Of a stretch of DNA of 5,820 nucleotides, positions 1 through 5,820 are shown one piece after another. The notes beneath the pieces were generated by a model. It was not told where the DNA came from. It worked only from the letters and a program-made list of their open reading frames with translations, and searched no databases. Within the stretch, counting starts at the first letter, position 1. Every line of letters starts with the position of its first letter. Origin of the DNA: CAYLYP01 sp964387795 (GTDB lineage Bacteria > Bacteroidota > Bacteroidia > Bacteroidales > UBA7960). The position numbers were made by a program, and so were the translations under genes. Where the stretch lies: contig CAYLYP010000126.1 of assembly GCA_964387795.1 (NCBI GenBank), positions 1 to 5,820 on the forward strand, in the 5' to 3' direction.

Positions 1-122
1 AAGTTACATTCCAAAGATTTAATGCCAATAAGTTTCGGACCATTCCCTCGCTGGTACCTCTTATTGCATTTAGTTAAAATCCTTTTAAATGCCCTTTTCA
101 TTGCTTCCATTCTTGAGTTCAT
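1..122 (-). pseudogene. Rolling-circle Rep protein, central fragment running off the left edge
   Basis: Read on the minus strand from 122 to the edge, this frame is open for 40 codons. It contains RAFKRIL, then KRYQRGNGPKLIGIKSLECN as the last complete codons. This pattern resembles the stretch of rolling-circle initiators (protein rep family) just before the HUH motif, where an amphipathic helix is followed by a K-L-x-G-I-x-x-L-E-C strand and then HxHxxV. The HUH histidines themselves would lie beyond the edge. The normal upstream part of a Rep protein, with its Cys-rich finger and a threonine-rich strand, is not recognisable; a glycohydrolase remnant sits there instead. The ATG at 122 is therefore probably not a true start, and I call this a truncated relic or one side of a recombination junction. 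It has the same strand and family type as the Rep piece at the right edge. The assignment rests on remembered family patterns over only 40 residues. Confidence 0.55.
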
Positions 123-225
123 CAGTATAATCACATTCAATATCAAAAAGTTGAAATTCTTTGCTTTTAAAACCTGAAAATTCAAATCTCAAAACGACTA
201 TGTCACCAATGATTGCTCCTATCAT
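85..225 (-). pseudogene. ADP-ribosylglycohydrolase (DraG/ARH family), N-terminal remnant
   Basis: This 46-codon frame opens with MIGAIIGDIV, followed by RFEF, KSKEFQLFD, an EC pair and YTD. That is the characteristic start of ADP-ribosylglycohydrolases, which remove ADP-ribose from proteins or nucleic acids using two divalent metal ions. In the family the GD and T-D-D-T residues bind metal, and the protein runs on for roughly 250 or more residues. Here the match ends exactly at T34-D35. The next residue is Glu instead of the second Asp, the following residues have no family resemblance, and TAA comes at codon 47. GDIVG has also become GDIVV. The product cannot be an active enzyme. An in-frame TGA lies two codons before the ATG, so this Met is a plausible original start. 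It begins 17 bases after the mcrC stop codon with no visible terminator, so it may once have been the third gene of the same operon. Confidence 0.75.
114..126. other. Junction between glycohydrolase remnant and Rep-like fragment
   Basis: Minus-strand similarity to ADP-ribosylglycohydrolase stops at codon 35 (bases 123-121). Similarity to Rep proteins, in a different reading frame, begins at about bases 119-110. No longer duplicated target site or inverted repeat is visible at the breakpoint. The two readings share bases 122-85, but only one looks family-like on each side of the joint. This is the signature of a deletion, illegitimate recombination or element insertion rather than a natural fusion gene. 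The exact breakpoint is uncertain by several bases. Confidence 0.5.
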
Positions 226-243
226 TCTTCACAATTTAAGGGA

Positions 244-1593
244 TTAATTAGAACAGAATATTACTAATTTATCTATTATAAATTTTACATATTCTAATGA
301 TTGTTCCTCATGTTCAAAGTCATATGGAATTACATCAATATTCAGATTCTCTTCGTACTTAAAATGAAGTTGCTGCTTAAAGCCTTCATGTTTAGGAAAA
401 ATTAGAATAAGATGAACAGGTTTATTTACCATTTGATACTTTTTCCCATATGCATATAATTGATACATATCGGTTTGCGAAATACAATAGTTTTTCTGAG
501 GAACATTTTCATCAATTAATTTCCATTTTGTATCAGCTACCAGTAAAAATTCTTTCGAAGTTATAACTATATCGGGACGCAAACGGAATTTTTGTTGATT
601 GAAAGATAAATCATGAAGTAAGTAATGTTTTCTATCCTGGGTTATAATATCGATTGAAGGATAAAATTGTTTTATCCTGTGAGCTACATATGATTCAAAT
701 AAGGTTTCCATTGGAAAAAGGATTGCAGTATTTAAATGATTCCCCTTATAGCTCGTAAATGATTGATTTAAAAGAAATACCTTAGCCCATTTTAGTACTG
801 TTTCATAATGATTGAAAAGTCTGTTTTGACCATCCAACTGTAGCAAATCCTTTTCAAGATGTTTTGAATCTTCAACCTCATTGAATAAAAAAAGAAAATT
901 GATAATTTGACGAATGTTTTTTGAAAATTTGCTTTTATCCTTTAAATATGATAATGCAGATTTAAGAATGCGGTTTTGCGGAATATCGACCTTAAACTCA
1001 TCGTAATTAACAAAGAATCTTTCACTATGAACAATATTATTTTTAATATTCTCAGTAAATACAAGCCGACCCTTTAAGTATTTTTGATTTTCTTCCTGAG
1101 AAGTATAAAAGTGTTTAATACCTCGTTTCAATAAAATTTCCATTTCTTTCAAAAAAACTGAGATAAATATTTCTATAATGGGAATACGACATGTTTTTAA
1201 ATGAGCTTTATCGATGCTTTTAAAAGGAGTATTTCGCAAGGAACGCAGCATTTTTAATAAAACTGATTTGCTGTTCCTTATTTGCTCTTCCTCGTTAATA
1301 TTATGTGCTTGGTATATTTTAGGTAAAATTTCTATTATTGTTCTCTGTCGTGTTTCTATAACTCCAACATAGTTTTTCACCTTTATAAAATCTTTCCCTT
1401 TTTGTCGATGGATGGAGAATGCCTGATCAATACCTGATTCTGGATCATTATTCTCTGCTACAAAGTTTTTAAGGCTTTGGAATGAATTATCATCAAGAAA
1501 TATACAATTCAATTGATCCTCTGGCTTGTCCGGTAAAAATTCCTTTATGTTCCAGATTGTTCCAAATTCACAAATATTTTTAGTAACTGACAT
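244..1593 (-). CDS. mcrC: McrC-like nuclease subunit of a McrBC restriction system
   Basis: This 449-residue protein is the cleavage subunit that joins the McrB GTPase ring and cuts DNA near modified bases. Its N-terminus has the EFGTIW pattern. VGVIETRQRTIIEILPKIY follows at about residues 76-94, typical of the McrC N-terminal region that contacts McrB. The central family block GRLVF...NRILKSAL spans about 175-214. The C-terminal PD-(D/E)xK nuclease shows RPD with D341, then LLVADTKWK with D354 and K356, and a downstream SQTDMYQLYAYG helix with a conserved Gln. All three expected catalytic residues are present, so it should be active. The frame opens upstream at 1668, but that Met overlaps the end of mcrB by 74 bases. 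I chose the ATG at 1593, one base after the mcrB TAA, because the family pattern starts right after it. It is longer than E. coli McrC (about 350 residues), mostly in the N-terminal and central parts. Confidence 0.93.
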   Translation of the reverse strand: MSVTKNICEFGTIWNIKEFLPDKPEDQLNCIFLDDNSFQSLKNFVAENNDPESGIDQAFSIHRQKGKDFIKVKNYVGVIETRQRTIIEILPKIYQAHNINEEEQIRNSKSVLLKMLRSLRNTPFKSIDKAHLKTCRIPIIEIFISVFLKEMEILLKRGIKHFYTSQEENQKYLKGRLVFTENIKNNIVHSERFFVNYDEFKVDIPQNRILKSALSYLKDKSKFSKNIRQIINFLFLFNEVEDSKHLEKDLLQLDGQNRLFNHYETVLKWAKVFLLNQSFTSYKGNHLNTAILFPMETLFESYVAHRIKQFYPSIDIITQDRKHYLLHDLSFNQQKFRLRPDIVITSKEFLLVADTKWKLIDENVPQKNYCISQTDMYQLYAYGKKYQMVNKPVHLILIFPKHEGFKQQLHFKYEENLNIDVIPYDFEHEEQSLEYVKFIIDKLVIFCSN

Positions 1594-1597
1594 TTTA
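1591..1597 (-). promoter_or_regulatory. mcrB stop / mcrC start coupling site
   Basis: On the minus strand the mcrB TAA (1597-1595) is followed by a single A and then the mcrC ATG (1593-1591). No clear Shine-Dalgarno sequence precedes the ATG. Terminating ribosomes probably restart on mcrC, which would keep the motor and nuclease in a fixed ratio. The geometry is seen directly; the coupling is inferred. Confidence 0.6.
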
Positions 1598-4500
1598 ATG
1601 TAATTGAGCTTCAGGTTTCTGATAAATGTAGATAAATGCTTCAATTGGAATATCTTCAAATCTTTCATCGACCAGTGCAGGATTTATTTCGTATATAATT
1701 TCATCCTCATAATCCTCTACATCGTAACCAAATAGTTCTTTTTCTGCTGCAGCATTATAATGCTTTTTTATTCTGATCAGTTTTTGTTCCTGAGTTTTTC
1801 CCCATTTATCGTTGTCACCTAAAACCAGCTGTATTTTTTCCCAGTCATTGTAAAAATATTCCTGTAAAAGGGGAATAATTTTATTTTTGAAAATTTGACA
1901 TAAGTCTATTTTGCTTAAAAGATTCATCAAATAAGAATGACCAATAGTGTGATCTCTGTCAAGTAAAAATTCAATTCTTTCGTTTATTTTATTTAATAGC
2001 TCCTGCAAGTTTATTCCTTCAAGATTTTCATTAAGTAAAGAAGAATCAGGCATCATTTCCTCAAAATGAAATCGCCGCCGCAAAGCAGTATCGATGAGTG
2101 CAATGCTACGATCGGCAGAGTTCATAGTGCCTATAATATATAAATTGGATGGAACAGAAAACCTGGTTTTTGAATATGGAAGGGTAACTTCAAGTTCATG
2201 ATCCGCATATTGTCTTTTATCCGATTCGATAAGAGTAATTAACTCTCCAAAAATTTTTGAAATATTACCCCGGTTGATTTCATCAATAAATATTGCATAA
2301 GGATTAGCACTGTCTCTTCTTGCTTTTTCTGCTAAACGTAGAAATATTCCCGGTTCAATTTTGTATTTAAGCTCCTCTTCATTTTCAACTTCAGGACGAA
2401 TCCCTTCAATAAATTCTTCATAACTATATGATTGATGAAAAGTCACCATTTCATATCTTTTAATAACAGAACCTGCAGGAATATAATTTTTCCATGATTT
2501 ATATTTTTCCATCAAATCCGGGAGTGTTTCCTCCGTCTTATTTTTATCAATTGACCAAACTGAATTTTCGTCTTTCCAGAATATCTGTATATCGCTTTTT
2601 AAGGTGACATTAACATTTGGACAATCATCCTTTGTATGATTTTGCAAATAATACCAAATCGTATTTCTTGGTTTTGTGCTTTTCGATTGATTGATTTTTT
2701 CCACAATTAAAGGATGTTGGATTATTTCGTTTACCTTACTATTACTTATATCAAGCAAACTCAATGTGATGACCTCCCACCAGGATAATTCATTCACAAG
2801 TTCATAAGTATAAATTTCCTTTGATTGTCCCTCATCTTCATCGATAAACCAGTGTATATATTCATTCATTAATCGATATGTTTTACCTGTCCCTGGAGGA
2901 CCGAACAGAATAAGATTTTTGGGAATATTATATGTTTTTGGAATCACAGTTTTTGGTTCCGAATCCTGAGAAGATATTTGTATCACTTTGTCTGAAAAAG
3001 CGATATTAAAAATGTGCTCACGATATTCAGGATCAAAAACAGCTTTACGGTAAGCCGGGTTATCATATTTGATAAAATTAGACTTGGAGGCAAAAAGCAA
3101 TTGTTTTTGGGCTGCTTCTAATTGAAGCTGATAAAATTCAGTGCTGAACTGAACATCGTGGTTAAATTGTATCCAAATTGGTGGATTTATTTCACCAGTA
3201 AAAGGGCTAAATTTCTCAATTCTTATAACATTGGCATTTAAGGAATATATCTCCTCTGCCTTTTGGGGAAGACACAAACCTATAGAATCATTTGAGGAAT
3301 TAATAATATACCTTTGATTAATAGTGAAAGCGATTGATGAATAATTCTTTGGTGTTGAAAAAACAATCCGTTCATCATTTATATTAACGTTCAACTTACC
3401 ACAGAGCTTTCCTGTTTCGTGAAAATGGGTTCGGATGACTTTTTCGTTTCCTATCTTACGAATAAGATTAATGAGGTTTAACTCATTAATTGTAACAAAT
3501 ACTTCGGAATCCATATCTGCTAATCTCTGAATTATTTCATACTGTGTTTTTGTTGCTTCGAAGTTGGTTCCCTGGTTTCCTCCCTTAAAATTTGAAAATT
3601 CAGGGAGTGATGATAAACTTTCCTTAAGCACTGGTGTGTTCCATAGATTATGCTCTATTTCTATTTTAACCATTTCGTCAGCGTTGTCATTTTCATGTAC
3701 TATGTAATATTTTGATTCTTCTGTATCTTCATACCATCCTATTATATCAGAAGCAACTTTACAAAGAGCATAACATCCCGGTTTATTTCCAGTTACCCAT
3801 AGAATTATTTTATCTCCAGGCTTTATTCTGTTTTTATGAGCTTTAACAGACCAGGATTTCAAGGCTTTATCACGCAAAGAACCAACCACATCATAAAATT
3901 TTGGATTTCCCTGAAAGATCCAGTAGTTAGGTTCTTTATTGTTTTCTAATGTTTTAAAAAGTATATCCTGACAGAGAATGTTCCTTTCATTATCTGGCCA
4001 GGCAGAACTGGGTAGCGTACCATTTGTTAAATTCCAAAGCTCTTCATCTTGATTTATATATTTGTCTTTCAAATCATCTATTAGCTCCAAATAATGTATA
4101 TATCTTTCTCCTGATTGTTTTTCTTTAATCCCAATTAGTTTACAATACTGTGAATAATAGGAATATTTATAAAAAGTATATTTGTGTGGATACTTAAAAG
4201 TCAAATAAACACTAATGGCTCTCTCGTCCTGAAATCCATTATCTGATGGTTTAAGTTGCTTTTGAAAATAATCTACCTTTTCACTAAAAGTCTTTATTCT
4301 CATTCCCAATTCAATTGTTTCATCGAAGAGGTATTCAAATAAACTTCTGGCTGGTTCTGGATAATTTTCTGCGACATTTAAAATTGTGCCATGAGATAAA
4401 GCATACATTAGATTAGTTTGTTTCTTTAACACTTCTTTAAGCATTAATGGGAAACCTGATGCATCTAAACTCCAATAGCTTTGAAAGTGCTGAATTGCCT

Positions 4501-5155
4501 CATACTTGTAATACTCATCGGAATGACCTTTTGATCGTTTTAATTGCTTGTATTTCTTTATTAGGTCAGCAATTGGATCCTCATAAAATTTTTTACCCTC
4601 GGCAGTTGCGATTAGATAATGATTTAAAAAATCAGCAACATAATAATTCCTTAATTGAGGAAATTTTCTCAACAAATCGTCTTGGGCAGATTTTATAGAA
4701 TGATATGCACCGACAGGATCACGGTTTATATTATATCCTAATATCTGGAGAGCATCTTTGCTTTTCTCATTTACAATAACGAATCTGTTTTTATCTATTC
4801 TATTAAGAAAAATAGTGGCAAATCCAACCCCTAAGTATTTATAGTTTGAAATTGAACGTAACCAATTGCTTACATCAAAATCTGTTCTATATGGTCTTAG
4901 CAAATATTCCCGATAGCGGTCGTATTCCTTCTCCATCTCCTCTTTAAGTTTGCCTGCAGTTCTGGCTCCACCAGTTTGTATCCTTCCACCAACTCTTGCA
5001 AATTGAAATATGTACTCGATAAATTCTTGTCTGTTAAGGGATTGAAGGTAATCGCTTGTTCTAAGTTCCGGGTAATTATCTTCATGTCCACTATGTTCAT
5101 CATTTTCGTAATAGCGAAGATATGACTCAATTAACTGGTCTAAGTTGCTGATCAT
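1595..5155 (-). CDS. mcrB: Large McrB-like AAA+ GTPase with EVE modified-base reader domain
   Basis: This 1186-residue protein is the probable DNA-recognising motor of the restriction system, far longer than E. coli McrB (about 460). Residues 1-190 form a charged region with a GVGFATIFLNRID segment that might be helix-hairpin-helix-like. Residues 200-400 match a helical block common in long McrB homologues (FPLMLKEVLKK, LFEYLFDET, YPHKYTFYKYSYYSQY). Residues 411-545 form an EVE domain: WIFQGNPKFYDV, W435, IKPGDKIILWVTG, and a closing QGTNFEATK. I do not recognise residues 550-735. The AAA+ module follows: Walker A GPPGTGKT (752-759), FHQSYSYEEFIEGIRP (906-921), Walker B IFIDEINRGN (955-964), FGELI (969-973), MNSADRS (1011-1017) and ALRRRF (1024-1029). 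NSAD replaces the usual NTAD of the GTP-binding motif. About 110 extra residues lie between Walker A and FHQ. In-frame TAA lies four codons before the ATG at 5155, which fixes the start. No frameshift or missing core residue is seen. Confidence 0.93.
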   Translation of the reverse strand: MISNLDQLIESYLRYYENDEHSGHEDNYPELRTSDYLQSLNRQEFIEYIFQFARVGGRIQTGGARTAGKLKEEMEKEYDRYREYLLRPYRTDFDVSNWLRSISNYKYLGVGFATIFLNRIDKNRFVIVNEKSKDALQILGYNINRDPVGAYHSIKSAQDDLLRKFPQLRNYYVADFLNHYLIATAEGKKFYEDPIADLIKKYKQLKRSKGHSDEYYKYEAIQHFQSYWSLDASGFPLMLKEVLKKQTNLMYALSHGTILNVAENYPEPARSLFEYLFDETIELGMRIKTFSEKVDYFQKQLKPSDNGFQDERAISVYLTFKYPHKYTFYKYSYYSQYCKLIGIKEKQSGERYIHYLELIDDLKDKYINQDEELWNLTNGTLPSSAWPDNERNILCQDILFKTLENNKEPNYWIFQGNPKFYDVVGSLRDKALKSWSVKAHKNRIKPGDKIILWVTGNKPGCYALCKVASDIIGWYEDTEESKYYIVHENDNADEMVKIEIEHNLWNTPVLKESLSSLPEFSNFKGGNQGTNFEATKTQYEIIQRLADMDSEVFVTINELNLINLIRKIGNEKVIRTHFHETGKLCGKLNVNINDERIVFSTPKNYSSIAFTINQRYIINSSNDSIGLCLPQKAEEIYSLNANVIRIEKFSPFTGEINPPIWIQFNHDVQFSTEFYQLQLEAAQKQLLFASKSNFIKYDNPAYRKAVFDPEYREHIFNIAFSDKVIQISSQDSEPKTVIPKTYNIPKNLILFGPPGTGKTYRLMNEYIHWFIDEDEGQSKEIYTYELVNELSWWEVITLSLLDISNSKVNEIIQHPLIVEKINQSKSTKPRNTIWYYLQNHTKDDCPNVNVTLKSDIQIFWKDENSVWSIDKNKTEETLPDLMEKYKSWKNYIPAGSVIKRYEMVTFHQSYSYEEFIEGIRPEVENEEELKYKIEPGIFLRLAEKARRDSANPYAIFIDEINRGNISKIFGELITLIESDKRQYADHELEVTLPYSKTRFSVPSNLYIIGTMNSADRSIALIDTALRRRFHFEEMMPDSSLLNENLEGINLQELLNKINERIEFLLDRDHTIGHSYLMNLLSKIDLCQIFKNKIIPLLQEYFYNDWEKIQLVLGDNDKWGKTQEQKLIRIKKHYNAAAEKELFGYDVEDYEDEIIYEINPALVDERFEDIPIEAFIYIYQKPEAQLH

Positions 5156-5240
5156 TATTGTAGCTTTTTATTATTCCCTTAAATTTACTTAAAAAATTGG
5201 TCAATTCAACAGGTTATGACTATAATGGCTATTTATAAGA

Positions 5241-5275
5241 CAAATTTTATTCTTTTATAATATTGTAAATCAACA
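5241..5275 (-). promoter_or_regulatory. Possible promoter for mcrBC
   Basis: Within the AT-rich gap upstream of mcrB, the minus strand reads TTGATT (5273-5268), 18 bases, then TAAAAT (5249-5244), resembling a sigma-70 promoter. The overlapping AAAATTTG (5248-5241) is also one base from the TAnnTTTG element of Bacteroidota promoters. It would leave a leader of roughly 80 bases before the ATG. In such AT-rich DNA similar matches arise by chance, so this is tentative. Confidence 0.25.
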
Positions 5276-5304
5276 TAATATGAAAATAAAAATTTATACA
5301 ATAT
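5260..5304. repeat. Inverted repeat ATATTGTA / TACAATAT in mcrB upstream region
   Basis: Two perfect 8-base inverted arms lie at 5260-5267 and 5297-5304, with 29 bases between them. The left arm falls inside the spacer of the possible mcrBC promoter, so an operator or looping site is conceivable. The sequence is almost wholly A and T, and chance occurrence is likely. The rest of the gap (5156-5352) shows no ORF, RNA gene or convincing terminator. Confidence 0.25.
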
Positions 5305-5352
5305 ATCTTATTGTTAAATGAATATAAAATGTAATTAATTATAGAATAAAAA

Positions 5353-5820
5353 TTATTGCAGTTCTGTATTAATATGTTGACTTAGAATGTGTAATAAATC
5401 TGCCGGAGGAGTGTACCCTGATAACATCTCACCAGTTTCTTCATTTACCCAATCCCTTATATCAGAATCATAAGACATCTCTTCATATTCAATTAGTATG
5501 GAGGGAGATATAGCTTCCGAGTGGCTAACTCTGGGTAGGTTAAATCCAAATCTGTCAAATAACCTAATATTTTTCATGGCAGACAGAATATTATAAAGTG
5601 CAGAAATATACACATACCGTGTAACCTTTTTCCTGTTTTTTTTATTGGGATCAGGTTCGGTAAATATTTTACTGCCATATTTTACCACTTCAATTAATCC
5701 TTCTACATTATTTTTAATAGACCTGATATCTTGTGCCCAACCATTTGTGTATCTTTTTGTCCATAGTTTCATCCATTCCCTCTTCAGTAGAATAGCAATT
5801 TCCCAATTTGGAACAATAAT
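5353..5820 (-). CDS. Rolling-circle Rep protein, C-terminal half (5' end beyond right edge)
   Basis: The frame is open from the right edge (16 codons before the first Met at 5772) to TAA at 5355-5353, giving 155 visible residues. It starts with IIVPNWEIAILLKREW, which fits the residues right after the HxHxxV metal-binding motif of HUH initiators. Then come W...AQDIR and GLIEVVKYGSK. This last segment matches motif III of the pC194/pUB110-type Rep family, where the Tyr nicks DNA and a Glu four residues earlier assists (here E44 and Y48 from the edge). ALYNILSAMKNIRLFDRFGF follows, corresponding to the family's KRL helix, and a tail DWVNEETGEMLSGYTPP. Such proteins nick the plasmid origin and start leading-strand synthesis. 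The visible part looks intact. The Met at 5772 is internal, not the true start. It shares the strand of mcrBC but is separated from it by about 200 AT-rich bases. A transposon-borne Rep-like protein is an alternative. Confidence 0.72.
   Translation of the reverse strand: MIVPNWEIAILLKREWMKLWTKRYTNGWAQDIRSIKNNVEGLIEVVKYGSKIFTEPDPNKKNRKKVTRYVYISALYNILSAMKNIRLFDRFGFNLPRVSHSEAISPSILIEYEEMSYDSDIRDWVNEETGEMLSGYTPPADLLHILSQHINTELQ

Noticed and set aside
120..190. Rep-like frame extended upstream through the glycohydrolase remnant (reading NFNFLILNVIIL)
   Set aside because: It looks vaguely like a hydrophobic Rep strand, but the other frame of the same bases is a clear ADP-ribosylglycohydrolase N-terminus. 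I treat this extension as coincidental.
226..243. Terminator after mcrC
   Set aside because: No stem-loop with a following T run is visible between the mcrC stop and the next ATG.
1594..1668. Upstream start for mcrC at 1668, adding 25 residues
   Set aside because: It would overlap the end of mcrB by 74 bases, the extra residues have no family resemblance, and the McrC pattern begins immediately after the ATG at 1593.
4447..4698. Plus-strand 83-codon open frame
   Set aside because: It lies wholly inside the strongly supported mcrB coding region on the opposite strand and its product resembles nothing.
4897..5130. Minus-strand 77-codon open frame in a second frame of mcrB
   Set aside because: It overlaps the start of mcrB out of frame and has no recognisable features.
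5286..5297. Near-palindrome ATAAAAATTTAT as a terminator or operator
   Set aside because: It is imperfect and lies in almost pure A/T sequence, so chance is the simplest explanation.
5353..5772. Rep as a complete 139-residue protein starting at 5772
   Set aside because: The frame stays open to the edge, and the 16 codons before this Met fit the Rep family, so the gene starts outside the window.

Overview
The window carries a two-gene, modification-dependent restriction system of the McrBC type. It is flanked by pieces of a plasmid-type rolling-circle replication (Rep) gene. All genes lie on the minus strand. The DNA is AT-rich, coding regions end in TAA, Shine-Dalgarno sites are weak or absent, and the Rep pieces resemble Rep proteins I associate with Bacteroidota. 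A Bacteroidota host is therefore my best guess, but it is an inference.

Layout from right to left, the direction of transcription: (1) 5820-5353, the C-terminal half of a Rep protein, with its N-terminus beyond the right edge. (2) 5352-5156, a very AT-rich gap with a possible promoter and an inverted repeat. (3) 5155-1595, a large McrB-like motor of 1186 residues with an N-terminal region, an EVE modified-base reader domain, an unrecognised region and a C-terminal AAA+ GTPase module. (4) 1593-244, McrC, carrying a PD-(D/E)xK nuclease and starting one base after the mcrB stop. (5) 225-85, the broken first part of an ADP-ribosylglycohydrolase gene, 17 bases beyond the mcrC stop. (6) From about 122 to the left edge, a stretch that reads like the middle of a Rep protein just before its HUH motif.

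Expected function: the McrB-like protein recognises modified DNA, probably through EVE and perhaps other reader domains, assembles as a GTP-driven ring, and recruits and activates McrC to cut. This would act against phage DNA with modified bases.

The most striking structural point is that the two window edges carry complementary, non-overlapping pieces of what looks like the same Rep family in the same orientation. Only about a dozen codons around the HUH histidines seem to be missing between them. Either this is a small circular replicon linearised inside rep, or the restriction island lies between two directly repeated Rep copies. The left piece is joined directly to the glycohydrolase remnant, which marks an old recombination or insertion junction.
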